Positions 41,782 to 51,193 of a stretch of DNA of 64,000 nt are shown here, one piece after another. The notes under the pieces were generated by a model. It was not told where the DNA came from. It did no database searches and saw only the letters and a list, made by a program, of their open reading frames with translations. Source of the DNA: Cognatishimia activa (GTDB lineage: Bacteria; Pseudomonadota; Alphaproteobacteria; Rhodobacterales; Rhodobacteraceae). The translations under genes were made by a program, and so were the position numbers. Numbering within the stretch: the stretch's first letter is position 1; every line of letters begins with the position of its first letter. Location of the stretch: assembly GCF_017798205.1 (NCBI RefSeq), contig NZ_CP060010.1, forward strand, positions 434,001-498,000. Reading direction: 5' to 3'.

Positions 41782-44292
41782 CTACTCCGCCGGCTGTGAT
41801 CGGGCGGTTGTGACTGCCGGTTCGATCGGTCGCTTCTCGTTCATGGCAGGTTTGATGCCGCGCAAACGCAGCGCGTTGGTCAAGACGGATACTGATGAAA
41901 GCGCCATCGCCCCTGCCGCAAGAACCGGTGACAGAAGCAGGCCAAACACCGGGTAGAGCACACCAGCGGCTACCGGAATCAAGGCGACGTTATACCCGAA
42001 AGCCCAAACGAGGTTCTGCCGGATGTTCTCCATCGTCCGCCTGGACACCTCGACCGCATTCACGACGCCGCGCAGGTCGCCTGACATCAGAACCACATCA
42101 GCGGACTCAATGGCCACATCCGTCCCGGTCCCGATGGCGATGCCCACATCAGCATGCGCCAGCGCCGGTGCGTCGTTGATCCCGTCCCCGACAAACGCAA
42201 CCCTTTGCCCCCCTGCCCTCAATTCATCCAAGGCAGCGACTTTGCCGTCCGGCAACACACCGGCGATCACATGGTCGATCCCGGTCTCGCGCGCGATGGC
42301 CTCCGCGGTCTCCTGCTTGTCCCCGGTGATCATCGCGACCTTGAAACCGCGATCATGCAAGGCAGAGACTGCCGCGCGGCTGGCGGATTTCACCGGGTCG
42401 GCGACGGCAATTAGGGCGGCAAGTTTGCCGTCAACCGCGGCGTAGAGCGCGGTGCGACCGCGATTGGCAAGGTCTTTTTCCATCTCAATGAGAGCCCCGA
42501 TATCAACATTCTCGCGGGTCATGTAACGATCCGCGCCGACCATCACTTCCTGCTCTTCCACCATGGCCGCAACGCCATAGCCCGTCACAGATCGAAACCC
42601 GGAGGCGGGCGGGACTGCGATGCCCTCGCTCCGAGCGCCACGGACAATTGCTTCTGCAATTGGGTGCTCGGATTGATCTTCCACCGCTGCAATCAACGCA
42701 AGAACGGTTGCACGGTCGAAGCCTTCGGCCATCACGACATCGGTTAAGGTCGGCTTTCCTTCTGTAACCGTGCCGGTTTTGTCGAGTGCCACAACATCGA
42801 CGTTAGATAGCTCCTGCAGCGCATCCCCTTTGCGAAAGAGCACCCCCATCTCGGCGGCACGGCCCGTTCCGACCATGATCGAGGTGGGCGTCGCCAGCCC
42901 CATAGCGCAGGGGCATGCAATGATCAGTACAGATACCCCTGCCACCAACGCGAAGGTCAAAGCGGGATCCGGACCAACGATGAGCCAGACAGCAACAGTA
43001 AGTGCGGCAAGAAACATGACTGCGGGCACAAACCAAAGCGTCACGCGGTCCACCAGGCCCTGGATCGGCAGCTTAGCACCCTGCGCCTCTTCAACCATGC
43101 GGATGATTTGGGCCAGTGTCGTGTCAGATCCCACACGTCCAGCTTTGAAGGTCAGGCTGCCGGTGCCATTGACCGTGCCACCGGTCACGACCGCGCCGGC
43201 GGCTTTTGAGACCGGCACGGGTTCTCCGGTGATCATGCTTTCGTCAACATTGCTGCTGCCATCGATCACGTCGCCGTCGACCGGGATCCGTTCGCCCGGG
43301 CGCACTAGAATGGTATCTCCGACCGCAAGAGCATCAACGTCTACCTCGACAGTCACACCATCCTTCAATACGTTCGCAGTTCTCACCTGAAGCCCAAGCA
43401 ATGCCTGAATCGCCGCGCCGGTGCGCCCCTTGGCGCGTGCCTCAAGCCAGCGACCTATCAAGATCAGAACAACAATGACCGCTGCAGCCTCAAAATAGAC
43501 CGCGCGCACGCCATCTGGCAGGAGGCCCGGCATAAACGTAGCGACCACAGAGTAACTCCACGCTGCCCCCGTTCCAACTGCCACGAGGCTGTTCATGTCG
43601 GGTGCGCCGCGCAGCAGCGCCGAGATGCCTTTCGTGAAGAAGTGCCGCCCCGGGGCAAACAGTACGAAGGACGCAAGAACAAACTGGATGATCCAGGACG
43701 CCTGTGTTCCGATGCTGTTTTCCACTGCCATATGAAAGGCCGGGATGAGATGCGATCCCATTTCGAGCACAAAAACCGGCAGGGTCATGACAGCTGCTAC
43801 GATGACGTTGCGACGCAGCGCCTCGGATTCCTCTGCCTTGCGCTCTGCGCGCGACTGACTGGTATTTTCCTCAGAGACTTCGGCCGGATAGCCGATCGCT
43901 GCACTTGCTGCCATCAGGTCCGCAGGCGTCGCTGCACCTTCAAGATATTCAACCACCGCGGTTTCAGCCGCGAGGTTCACGGTGACAAAAAAAACTCCCG
44001 GAACATCTGCAAGCGCCTTGTCGACCCTTCCAACACAGGACGCACAAGACATTGACGCAATGCTCAGGGTGATCCGCGCTTTTCGCGCTGGGTACCCCAA
44101 TTCTTCGAGCGCCTGAGCTGCGTCCTGTAAGCGAACAGGTTCATTAACAGATATATGAGCCGACTCGGATGCGAGGTTGACCGAGACGCCACTAACTCCA
44201 TCCAGCGCTGCCAAAGTCTTTTCCACACGACCGACGCAAGACGCACAGGACATACCTTCGATTTTCAAAGTCTTTTGCATGGTATGCGGCAT
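41782..44292 (-). CDS. copA: Copper-exporting P1B-type ATPase (CopA)
   Basis: An 836-residue inner-membrane Cu(I) pump. Two N-terminal heavy-metal domains each carry the MSCASC motif (residues about 13-20 and 79-85). The transmembrane Cu site is IACPCAMG near residue 460; the phosphorylation motif is [11 protein letters not shown] near 503; and TGES-like [10 protein letters not shown] (SEHPIAEA) and [20 protein letters not shown] motifs complete the P-type core. Length is normal. Start at 44292 follows AAGGA. It is the first gene of copA-cueR and has a CueR-type promoter 30 bp upstream. Confidence 0.96.
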   Translation of the reverse strand: MPHTMQKTLKIEGMSCASCVGRVEKTLAALDGVSGVSVNLASESAHISVNEPVRLQDAAQALEELGYPARKARITLSIASMSCASCVGRVDKALADVPGVFFVTVNLAAETAVVEYLEGAATPADLMAASAAIGYPAEVSEENTSQSRAERKAEESEALRRNVIVAAVMTLPVFVLEMGSHLIPAFHMAVENSIGTQASWIIQFVLASFVLFAPGRHFFTKGISALLRGAPDMNSLVAVGTGAAWSYSVVATFMPGLLPDGVRAVYFEAAAVIVVLILIGRWLEARAKGRTGAAIQALLGLQVRTANVLKDGVTVEVDVDALAVGDTILVRPGERIPVDGDVIDGSSNVDESMITGEPVPVSKAAGAVVTGGTVNGTGSLTFKAGRVGSDTTLAQIIRMVEEAQGAKLPIQGLVDRVTLWFVPAVMFLAALTVAVWLIVGPDPALTFALVAGVSVLIIACPCAMGLATPTSIMVGTGRAAEMGVLFRKGDALQELSNVDVVALDKTGTVTEGKPTLTDVVMAEGFDRATVLALIAAVEDQSEHPIAEAIVRGARSEGIAVPPASGFRSVTGYGVAAMVEEQEVMVGADRYMTRENVDIGALIEMEKDLANRGRTALYAAVDGKLAALIAVADPVKSASRAAVSALHDRGFKVAMITGDKQETAEAIARETGIDHVIAGVLPDGKVAALDELRAGGQRVAFVGDGINDAPALAHADVGIAIGTGTDVAIESADVVLMSGDLRGVVNAVEVSRRTMENIRQNLVWAFGYNVALIPVAAGVLYPVFGLLLSPVLAAGAMALSSVSVLTNALRLRGIKPAMNEKRPIEPAVTTARSQPAE

Positions 44293-44321
44293 AACGGTTT
44301 TCCTTTTGCGATTTCCTGGAT

Positions 44322-44352
44322 GATATAGGGCTTCCAGTCACTGGAAGCTCAA
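44322..44352 (-). promoter_or_regulatory. CueR-type promoter of copA
   Basis: On the minus strand, -35 TTGAGC (44352-44347) and -10 TATATC (44327-44322) are separated by 19 bp, the stretched spacer that MerR-family activators correct. A perfect 9-bp dyad GCTTCCAGT-C-ACTGGAAGC (44330-44348) fills the spacer. Confidence 0.88.
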
Positions 44353-44371
44353 GAGGCAATACAAAAAATAA

Positions 44372-45238
44372 TTAACCAATGATCAGTCGAGACAGGCTAA
44401 TGGTCAAAACGGACACGCCCGCACATAGATAAAGTACGCCTGTCGAAATCGACATCTTGTCGCTATTACCCAAATGTATCAGAGTCCGCGCGAATACACC
44501 CGAGACCGCAATTCCGGAATTGAAAACAGCTGTACCTACACCCATCGCCAACGTGGCAATAGCGCCCTGCCAGAACACATCGAGCTGACCTGCTATCACC
44601 AAAAGAAACAACGCTCCAGTGCAGGGCCGGACAGCAATGCTAGCGGTCAACAACAATGAGTCGCGCAAAGACGTTAAGGCATCGATTTCTGCCAGATTCG
44701 GGCCGTGTTTGTGGTTGCAATGCACTCCAAGTGAAAGCGCCGTTTTGCGGTATTGACTTACTATTTTTGTGCCACGCGCTAAAAGGACTCCGCCGAAGGC
44801 TGCAAACAGGACAAAGCTAATCGGGCTCAGCCAATCCTCCGTTATTTGGACAGCATCGCTGCCACCCATCCAACGCAGGGCAACTACAATCAAACCGATC
44901 AAAAGGATTGCGGAAATCGCCTGCGCTATCGCTGTAAAAAAACACAGGAAGACCATCCGCAGCATCCCTGCTCTCGATGCCACAGCACTTGCCCCTAGAA
45001 CAATTTTTCCATGTCCTGGCCCAGCTGCATGAACCAAACCATAAAGGAATGTAGCCGCACACAATGTAAGTACAGCAAAGGAGTCACCACTTTGGACCGC
45101 GCGCAAACTTGACGCCATCGCGTTTTGAAACCCGCGTTGATTGTCTGATGTCCAGGCAAGTATGGACGGCCATTGATTATAAAGACCCCAAGCCAATGCC
45201 AAGAAAACTGCTAGTATGACTGTCGGTCTCAGAAACAT
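44372..45238 (-). CDS. NicO-family nickel/cobalt exporter-type transporter (RcnA/NicO-like)
   Basis: A 288-residue membrane protein with about seven helices. The NicO signature LYGLVHAAGPGHGKIVLGA is at about residues 66-84, with the conserved His-x5-Gly-His. A cytoplasmic loop LGVHCNHKHGP near residue 170 has Cys and His metal ligands, shorter than the poly-His loop of RcnA. A later segment IAVRPCTGALFLLVIAGQ is typical of the family. It overlaps the DUF1007 gene by 10 bp, a known pairing for metal (Ni, Co or Zn) transport in alphaproteobacteria. The direction of transport and the metal cannot be decided from sequence. Confidence 0.85.
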   Translation of the reverse strand: MFLRPTVILAVFLALAWGLYNQWPSILAWTSDNQRGFQNAMASSLRAVQSGDSFAVLTLCAATFLYGLVHAAGPGHGKIVLGASAVASRAGMLRMVFLCFFTAIAQAISAILLIGLIVVALRWMGGSDAVQITEDWLSPISFVLFAAFGGVLLARGTKIVSQYRKTALSLGVHCNHKHGPNLAEIDALTSLRDSLLLTASIAVRPCTGALFLLVIAGQLDVFWQGAIATLAMGVGTAVFNSGIAVSGVFARTLIHLGNSDKMSISTGVLYLCAGVSVLTISLSRLIIG

Positions 45239-45912
45239 GACACAACCATCCGGTCGGCAAGCGTAGCCCCGATATTGCTGTCTTCTGGAGTTTCCTCACG
45301 TCCTAGCTTTTGCAGTTCTTGCAACACTTCATCGGATTGCGCCGAAGTATCGTACGGCGTCACCTGATACGAACAATGATCTGCGGCGCGACCAAAATCC
45401 GGGATATCGGATAGGCTGAACGCAAAGAAATAGGTACGTTCGTAGAATCCAATGTTAAATTTTTGCCCACGCAAACCCACGGGGACTTTCAAGTCACGCA
45501 GAAAAGTAATCTCCAAACGGTCGCCTATCATCCGCGCTGTTAAATTCCGCGGGTCTTGTAACGCAACGGGAGAGCCGTCCAAGCTGATGTGGACTGAGCC
45601 ATCAAAATCGGGAGGAAAGCTGCTGAGAGTTGCTTCCACTAACTCGCGCTCCGAATCACTAAGTTCTAAGCTTGGAGCCAGGGACACATTCATCTCGGAC
45701 AACATATAGAGCGTTTCAAAAGCGTCATACCGCCAGGTAACGCGGATTGCTGTGAACTGTTTGGCTTCCGAAACAACGAAATCGAAGCCACCATCAACGA
45801 ATACATGCGGGTGGGCTCGCACCGTATAAGAGCCTGCTAGTATCGTTGCTGCCGCTAAAAAAGAACGAAATAAAGACTTCTTTCGCACTTGCACGCTGAT
45901 CGACATTTTCAT
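45229..45912 (-). CDS. DUF1007 periplasmic protein (partner of NicO transporter)
   Basis: A 227-residue exported protein with a signal region to about residue 33 (ending SYTVRA). The mature N-terminus HPHVFVDGGFDFVV gives the HPH metal motif used by DUF1007 proteins, followed by RVTWRYDAFETLYMLSE and the FYERTYFFAFSL segment typical of the family. It probably captures metal in the periplasm for the NicO transporter encoded directly downstream. The two genes overlap, so expression is coupled. No metal sensor of the Nur, Zur or RcnR type lies nearby. Confidence 0.85.
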   Translation of the reverse strand: MKMSISVQVRKKSLFRSFLAAATILAGSYTVRAHPHVFVDGGFDFVVSEAKQFTAIRVTWRYDAFETLYMLSEMNVSLAPSLELSDSERELVEATLSSFPPDFDGSVHISLDGSPVALQDPRNLTARMIGDRLEITFLRDLKVPVGLRGQKFNIGFYERTYFFAFSLSDIPDFGRAADHCSYQVTPYDTSAQSDEVLQELQKLGREETPEDSNIGATLADRMVVSCF

Positions 45913-46028
45913 GTCGACCGTATAGGAGCATTCTGCAGCATGCGTAAATCCACCGAAATGTCATAAATTGTAACCAATGGCCGACTATTGCGACTTCGTC
46001 AGAGCCGCAATCTTTTGAACTCTCTGGG

Positions 46029-46059
46029 TTGACCTTCCACCATGTGGAATCTGTAGATT
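46029..46059 (+). promoter_or_regulatory. CueR-type promoter of copZ
   Basis: -35 TTGACC (46029-46034) and -10 TAGATT (46054-46059) are 19 bp apart, with the dyad TTCCAC-CAT-GTGGAA at 46035-46049. The layout is the same as the copA promoter; the transcription start would fall about 20 bp before the copZ ATG. Confidence 0.85.
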
Positions 46060-46085
46060 TCCCTGAGCTAAAGGAGATTCCCTGA

Positions 46086-46280
46086 ATGAAATTGCATATC
46101 CCCGACATGAGCTGTGGCCATTGCGTTGCGACCATCGAAAAGGCGGTGAAGGCGAGTGACCCTTCGGCAATTCTAAGGCCAGACCTGGCCTCGCATACCG
46201 CGGAGATCGAGACTTCGATCTCTACTGTCGCCGTCATTGAGGTTTTGGAAGGCGCAGGCTATCCGTCAACTGCAGTTTGA
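46086..46280 (+). CDS. copZ: Heavy-metal-associated domain copper chaperone (CopZ)
   Basis: A 64-residue single HMA domain with the MSCGHC motif at residues 8-13, binding Cu(I) in the cytosol and passing it to CopA or CueR. The fold pattern (strand, helix CVATIEKAVKAS, strand, strand AEIETSISTVAV, helix EVLEGAGY) is complete. AAGGAG precedes the start. Its own CueR-type promoter lies directly upstream, divergent from the metal transporter genes. Confidence 0.92.
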   Translation: MKLHIPDMSCGHCVATIEKAVKASDPSAILRPDLASHTAEIETSISTVAVIEVLEGAGYPSTAV

Positions 46281-46306
46281 ATGAAGGGAAACGCGTGCAT
46301 AGTTCC

Positions 46307-46570
46307 ATGAGTCCAAAGATCGTCATTCTAATTGCTGGAGCTCTGGCCCTCACAGGATGCGCAACAACGCCACCTCTCGATGCTGATGGCGCTTATAGGG
46401 AGCTACCAGAGCCGCTTCTGGCCTTGGCGGCGCCCTACCAAAATCTCAGTAAGGTGCGACTGGATCAGATCGACAATTGTTTCTGGTATCTGCATGATGG
46501 CGCGGTTGAGCAAACCTGGCTGCCGCTGAGGACTGCCAACGGCAACCCGATTTGTCAGGCACAAAGCTAG
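46307..46570 (+). CDS. Small lipoprotein, hypothetical
   Basis: An 87-residue protein from ATG 46307 (a TTG-started form from 46277 is less likely). It has a lipoprotein signal: IVILIAGALALTGC, with the lipid-bearing Cys at about residue 17. The mature part has two more Cys (DNCFWYLH and PICQAQS) and a TWLPLRTANGNPIC end. No family is recognised. It follows copZ and may share its copper-induced transcript. It converges with the L,D-transpeptidase gene 2 bp away. Confidence 0.65.
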   Translation: MSPKIVILIAGALALTGCATTPPLDADGAYRELPEPLLALAAPYQNLSKVRLDQIDNCFWYLHDGAVEQTWLPLRTANGNPICQAQS

Positions 46571-46572
46571 GA

Positions 46573-47241
46573 TCAGCCCCCGATCACGTCCTCCGGCGGG
46601 TAGAGGTGCGCAGTCTTGCCGGGCTCCACATTGGGATAGAGATCATTAATGTGTGCCATGATCATCCGCACGCACCCTGAGCTTGCACGACCGCCGATTG
46701 AGCGCGGTTCGGGCGATCCGTGAATCCTGAGATAGGTGTCGCGATTCCCGACAAATAGATAAAGGGCGCGTGAGCCAAGGGGGTTCTTTGGACCTGCATC
46801 CATACCATCCGCATGCTGCGCATATAGCCCGGGATCACGTTCGATCATCGCCGGCGTCGGGGTCCAGGTCGGCCATTTTCTCTTGAAGCGCATCGAGTAG
46901 ACGCCCGGCTCGTAGAGTGACCCTCTTGCGATAGCTACCCCGTACCGCATCGCGGTGCGGCCATCCGGTTCGATATGATAAAGGTACCGTGCAACGGCAT
47001 CGACATGGATGTCACCGGGCACGAGGCCTGACTTGGCCTCGACACGAACCGGCAGAAATCGTGGATGAACGCCCCATGGATTTGAAGACGCCGGATCGTA
47101 GTCAGCAGGTGTGACTTGCTGGTCCCAGACATCCCACATCTCTCGCGGCGATGACGGAGCCGCAATGCCTAGCCCTGCCAATGGTGCTGAAAACAGCGCT
47201 GCACCACCTGCAACAAAGTGTCGACGTGTTAACCCTGCCAT
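46573..47241 (-). CDS. L,D-transpeptidase (YkuD family), first of two
   Basis: A 222-residue exported enzyme with a twin-arginine signal (TRRHFVAGGAALFSAPLAG). The YkuD catalytic motif is RIHGSPEPRSIGGRASSGCVRM near residues 170-192, with the active Cys and preceding Ser-x-Gly. The protein also has the LYHIEPDGRTAMRYGVAIAR and MRFKRKWPTWTPTPAMIERDP segments of the ErfK/YbiS group. It links peptidoglycan stems (3-3 crosslinks) or anchors a protein. SD AAGGAGA is 7 bases before the ATG. Copper is known to inhibit L,D-transpeptidases, so its place among copper genes is interesting. Confidence 0.9.
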   Translation of the reverse strand: MAGLTRRHFVAGGAALFSAPLAGLGIAAPSSPREMWDVWDQQVTPADYDPASSNPWGVHPRFLPVRVEAKSGLVPGDIHVDAVARYLYHIEPDGRTAMRYGVAIARGSLYEPGVYSMRFKRKWPTWTPTPAMIERDPGLYAQHADGMDAGPKNPLGSRALYLFVGNRDTYLRIHGSPEPRSIGGRASSGCVRMIMAHINDLYPNVEPGKTAHLYPPEDVIGG

Positions 47242-47383
47242 TCAAAGGTCTCCTTCAGATCCAGACCGTCTTAATCAATCTGCGCGCAGGATTGAAAGAC
47301 AAACGCGTCAAATGTCTCGAAATGTATCCTTGACCTGACAGTGCGGGAAGGGGCCATAAACCTGCAAACCAACGGAGAAGCTC

Positions 47384-47686
47384 ATGTCGGATACCAACGA
47401 AAACAACGGCAAAAAAGGCTTTGGCTTAATGCACGCAGGCATGGCGGTCTGCTGCACGGTCATGCTGATACCCGTCGCCGGGTTTTTCATCGCGGGTGGC
47501 ACGCTGGCAGGCCTGACAAGCAATCTTGCCGTCTTCGCCCCCATCGCTCTGTGCGTCGGCGTTCACGTGGCAATGTTTGCCTTGATGGGAAAGTCCTGCC
47601 ACGGAGAAAAGAAAACCAAGAAACCCGCCGTGCAGGATGCACCGATTGAGCCGTCCCGGATGCCGGCGTTTGTGCGCAGCAGGTAG
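47384..47686 (+). CDS. Small membrane protein, hypothetical
   Basis: A 100-residue protein (MSDTNENNGKKGFGLMHAGMAVCC...) with two membrane helices (about 17-40 and 45-68) and a charged, Lys-rich tail (GEKKTKKPAVQDAPIEPSR). Met-His-Cys residues (LMHAGMAVCC, GVHVAMFALMGKSCHG) in and near the helices suggest soft-metal contacts, a pattern seen in small proteins linked to copper islands (DUF2933-like). GGAGAAGCTC precedes the ATG. Followed by a lipoprotein gene and scsB on the same strand. Confidence 0.6.
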   Translation: MSDTNENNGKKGFGLMHAGMAVCCTVMLIPVAGFFIAGGTLAGLTSNLAVFAPIALCVGVHVAMFALMGKSCHGEKKTKKPAVQDAPIEPSRMPAFVRSR

Positions 47687-47703
47687 GTTTGCTTGCGAGC
47701 CGC

Positions 47704-47895
47704 ATGATGCTGTTTCTGTTCCTCGGGGGCTGCGCCTGCATACCGGAGGATCGACAACCGACGCTGTCCAGCAGGTCTGCGCCAAAAGAATTGAAGGAAA
47801 TAGCTGGATGTCGCATTGCGGATGAGCAAAGCGCGTCTGTTCAGACGGTTGTTTGCGACGACGGGCGTACCGGTTTCCGTGTCTCGGGCAAGTGA
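47704..47895 (+). CDS. Small lipoprotein ahead of scsB
   Basis: A 63-residue frame starting MMLFLFLGGC, where LGGC fits a lipobox with Cys at residue 10. The mature part (CACIPEDRQPTLSSRSAPK...) has a Cys-x-Cys at its N-terminus and two more Cys (AGCRIADEQ, TVVCDDGRTGF). The start could be either of two adjacent ATGs; the ribosome site is weak. The stop TGA is one base before the scsB ATG, so the genes are coupled, and the rigid arrangement supports that this ORF is real. No known family. Confidence 0.55.
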   Translation: MMLFLFLGGCACIPEDRQPTLSSRSAPKELKEIAGCRIADEQSASVQTVVCDDGRTGFRVSGK

Positions 47896-47896
47896 G

Positions 47897-50035
47897 ATGA
47901 AAGCACCACGATACATCCTTTGGGCAATTGGCATCCTCGCGTTTCTCAACGTAGCATTTGGGCTTGTTGCGTCACCTGCTTCCGCGGCGCAAAGCACCAC
48001 TGTTGAGACACCGGCGACCAAAGCAACGCTTGTATTTGCGCAAGACGGCATCGCACCTGGCGCAAAAACCGTTTCTGGTGCTCTGGTATTGGAGCTCGAG
48101 CCAGGGTGGAAAACCTATTGGCGGTCGCCCGGCGAAGTCGGCATTCCCCCTCAATTCGACTGGGACGGATCGGAGAACCTGAAAGAAGCACGCCATCTTT
48201 GGCCTGCGCCAGATCGGTTCACCGCATTTGGGATAGAGAATTTTGGCTATGAGACCCGTGTTGTCTTTCCAATCGAGTTCTCTCTGGACACGCCGGGGGA
48301 ACCCGTTCGGATCGCACTGAACCTCAATCTGCTTATTTGCTCCGATGTCTGTGTTCCCGAGAAGCTGTCGCTAGATCACGAACTTCCTTTGGGAAGTGAG
48401 TTGGACCCAGCCTCTGCCGAGGTCATATCGGCAGCGCTCGCCACAATTCCATTAGAAGAGATGCCGTCAACAGTCTCCTCAGTGCAGGCTTTTGTTGACG
48501 TGGATCAGACCGAATTGATCGTTTCCCTGACTGGAACGCAGCCGTTCGGTAAAGTTGGTTTGTTTCCGGAGTTCGGAGAAGGGACTGCGTTTGGAAAGCC
48601 TGACCTCAGATTGAACCAAGACGGAACAGCGCTCTGGGCACGATTCCCGATCAACACGGTTGGCGAAATCGCAGCACCATTGTCGTTGACGGTGACCGAC
48701 GAGAACCATGGCGCTTTTACCTTGCGTCCTTCGACGCTTGCGGCCGCTCCTGAGCCACCGTTCAATCCAGCGGGCGAAGCCAATGGTTTGAGCAAGGTTG
48801 TCTGGTTTGCACTTGTGGCTGTCCTTGGCGGCCTCATCCTCAACGTGATGCCCTGCGTGCTGCCTGTGCTGGCGATAAAGGTATCTTCCCTGGTGTCCAG
48901 CGGCGGCAAAGATCGCGCGCAGATCCGAACCGGTTTGATTGCCACGACGTTCGGGATCATGCTCTTCATGTGGCTGCTCGCAGGAGTGCTGATGGCTTTG
49001 AAAGTTTTCGGCATATCGGTTGGCTGGGGCATCCAGTTTCAGAACCCGCTTTTTTTGATCCTACTCATTACGCTTTTGATAGCCTTCGTGGGCAATCTCT
49101 TCGGTTTATTCGAGATATCGTTGCCGGCGACACTGCAAACCTCCATGAGCCGCGCGGGCGGGCAGTCGCATCTTGGTGATGTGTTCACGGGTTTTTTTGC
49201 GGCAATGCTGGCGACACCGTGTTCCGCGCCGTTTCTGGGAACTGCAGTTGCATTTGCGCTGGCAGGAAGCAACGCCGACATCGGGGTTATCTTCACAGCA
49301 CTGGGGTTCGGCCTAGCCCTGCCCTACCTTGCGCTTGCGCTGAAGCCCGGCCTTGCGTCTGAGCTGCCCAAGCCCGGTCCCTGGATGGTCTGGGTACGCA
49401 TCGCGATGGGCGTTCTGCTCTTGGGAACCGTTGCCTGGCTTGCCTGGGTCATGATCGGCGTTGCCGGCCAGATGGCCACTGTTGCAACCCTGGTCATCGC
49501 AGCAGTGATTGTTGGTCTTTTGTCCAGCGCAGGAAGCTACGGGCGCATTCCGGTTTTGCTGACAATCCCGGTTCTTGCCTTTGGTCTATTCTGGGCGCCC
49601 AGCCTTGCGCCGTCTGAACCAACTCCGATTGACCAAGATGTCACAACCTCAATCTGGGCACCGTTCGAGCGTTCCGCCATCGCCCGCCACGTTTCGCGCG
49701 GCCATGTTGTCGTTGTGGATGTGACTGCAGATTGGTGCGTGACCTGCAAAGCCAACAAGGCTCTCGTGTTAAATCGAGAGCCGGTGGTCTCTGCGCTACG
49801 GGCGGATGGGATCATTGCGATGCAGGCGGATTGGACACGGCCCAGTGACGTCATTGCCCGCTATTTGAAGGCGAACAATCGCTTTGGAATTCCTTTCAAT
49901 GCCATTTATGGTCCGGGCGCGCCGGAGGGAATTATTCTCCCAGAAGTTCTGAGCACGCAATCGGTGCTTGACGCAATTGAGGCGGCCAAACCTATCGACT
50001 TAAGAGCACGTCTCAAGGATCTGGCGGAACTCTGA
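47897..50035 (+). CDS. scsB: ScsB/DsbD-like protein-disulfide reductase
   Basis: A 712-residue membrane protein that carries electrons from cytosolic thioredoxin to the periplasm. ATG 47897 is chosen because a signal peptide (MKAPRYILWAIGILAFLNVAFG) follows. Residues about 30-300 form the N-terminal periplasmic DsbD domain type used by ScsB, with Cys pair LICSDVCVPEKLS. Residues about 320-585 contain eight helices with the two transfer Cys (NVMPCVLPVLAIK and ATPCSAPFLGTA). Residues about 590-712 are a thioredoxin domain with TADWCVTCKANK. ScsB proteins support copper tolerance by reducing ScsC-type partners. Genes before it (small lipoprotein) fit this. Confidence 0.9.
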   Translation: MKAPRYILWAIGILAFLNVAFGLVASPASAAQSTTVETPATKATLVFAQDGIAPGAKTVSGALVLELEPGWKTYWRSPGEVGIPPQFDWDGSENLKEARHLWPAPDRFTAFGIENFGYETRVVFPIEFSLDTPGEPVRIALNLNLLICSDVCVPEKLSLDHELPLGSELDPASAEVISAALATIPLEEMPSTVSSVQAFVDVDQTELIVSLTGTQPFGKVGLFPEFGEGTAFGKPDLRLNQDGTALWARFPINTVGEIAAPLSLTVTDENHGAFTLRPSTLAAAPEPPFNPAGEANGLSKVVWFALVAVLGGLILNVMPCVLPVLAIKVSSLVSSGGKDRAQIRTGLIATTFGIMLFMWLLAGVLMALKVFGISVGWGIQFQNPLFLILLITLLIAFVGNLFGLFEISLPATLQTSMSRAGGQSHLGDVFTGFFAAMLATPCSAPFLGTAVAFALAGSNADIGVIFTALGFGLALPYLALALKPGLASELPKPGPWMVWVRIAMGVLLLGTVAWLAWVMIGVAGQMATVATLVIAAVIVGLLSSAGSYGRIPVLLTIPVLAFGLFWAPSLAPSEPTPIDQDVTTSIWAPFERSAIARHVSRGHVVVVDVTADWCVTCKANKALVLNREPVVSALRADGIIAMQADWTRPSDVIARYLKANNRFGIPFNAIYGPGAPEGIILPEVLSTQSVLDAIEAAKPIDLRARLKDLAEL

Positions 50036-50038
50036 GAA

Positions 50039-51193
50039 TTACTGCGACAACGATTCAAGCGCTTGGGCGGCGATTGCTTTTCTCGGGTCGGTCTGCGGTA
50101 GATCAGCCGACAAAGCTGCCGCATTCTTGTATGCGTCCTTTGCCCCTTCCGCGTTGCCGAGAACAGAATACGCGCGTCCCAACTGGAGCCACCCGTCCAG
50201 ATCGTCAGGTTCGTCTTTCAAGCGGTCGGCCAACCCCTGAACCATGGATTGAATAAAGGCCGCCCGATCTTCCTGGCTCATTTCCTGAGCGGCTGTAACA
50301 TCCTCAGCACTTGGCCCGCGACCTGCCAGCATCGGCGCAAACCGCGCCAGAGAGATCGGATCACGGCCAATGCCATCCCCGATCCGGTTGGCCTGCGCGA
50401 CCAGGGTATCCATCCAGGGGTAGTATCCATCCGCCGCATCAAGGCGTGCCATGACCAGATCGTGTGCCGCAGCCGACCGGCCCGCTTGCTGCAACGCCAA
50501 AGCCCGATAATAGGTCACCGCAGGATTCGACGGGTCCCGGGCAGCAGCCTCGTTGATCGCGGCCTCCGCTGCCGACGTCATGATGCCATTCTCTTGCGCG
50601 ACCAGAGCTTCTGTCAGCATGGAAAAGACCGCTGAGGTCGCCTCTTCGCGCTTTGACACGATTTGGAAGGCGGCGGCGGCATCACCGAAACGCCCCAAGC
50701 GCATATAGGTCTGGCCCAGAAGCATCCAGCCGTCACTCGGCCCGCCTTCAGCGTCGGTCTCTAGACGGGTTTTCAGCTGCTCGGTCAGCGCGACAATACG
50801 TGCGTTCTCTTCTCGGGCCTGTCGTTGCTCGGCAACGGCGACGCGGGACAAAGCAGGATTGCCAAATTGCGAATAATATCCGACTGCGGCAACGGGAACG
50901 AAAGTTATAGCAATCCAGAGCGCGATCCGGCTGCCGCGTGTCGACACAAGCGGCCCACTTTGATCTTTTTGGGCCTGTCGCAGAATATTTTTCTTGATCT
51001 CGATCCGCGCGGCGTCGGCATCGGTAGCCGAAACAACGCCGCGCGCGACATCCCGGTCAAGCTCTGCCAACTGGTCCGCAAAAATGGCCGGAGAGCTGTC
51101 CGCTTGATTGTTCAGCTCAGTCTTGGCGCGTAGCGACAGCGCCAAAATGCCCATTGACCCGAGTGCTAGTACGGCGATTACAGACCAGATCAT
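50039..51193 (-). CDS. ccmI: Cytochrome c biogenesis protein CcmI
   Basis: A 384-residue protein with an N-terminal membrane anchor, a short cytoplasmic loop (ADQLAELDRDVARGVVSATDADAARIEIKKNILRQ, typical of CcmI), a second helix about residues 95-115 (RIALWIAITFVPVAAVGYY), and a C-terminal TPR-like domain (about 135-384: SDGWMLLGQTYMRLGRFGDAAAAFQ, LDGWLQLGRAYSVLGNAEGAKDAYK). It holds apocytochrome c for heme attachment. It overlaps ccmH by 4 bp. It is last in the ccmF-G-H-I operon. Confidence 0.9.
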   Translation of the reverse strand: MIWSVIAVLALGSMGILALSLRAKTELNNQADSSPAIFADQLAELDRDVARGVVSATDADAARIEIKKNILRQAQKDQSGPLVSTRGSRIALWIAITFVPVAAVGYYSQFGNPALSRVAVAEQRQAREENARIVALTEQLKTRLETDAEGGPSDGWMLLGQTYMRLGRFGDAAAAFQIVSKREEATSAVFSMLTEALVAQENGIMTSAAEAAINEAAARDPSNPAVTYYRALALQQAGRSAAAHDLVMARLDAADGYYPWMDTLVAQANRIGDGIGRDPISLARFAPMLAGRGPSAEDVTAAQEMSQEDRAAFIQSMVQGLADRLKDEPDDLDGWLQLGRAYSVLGNAEGAKDAYKNAAALSADLPQTDPRKAIAAQALESLSQ

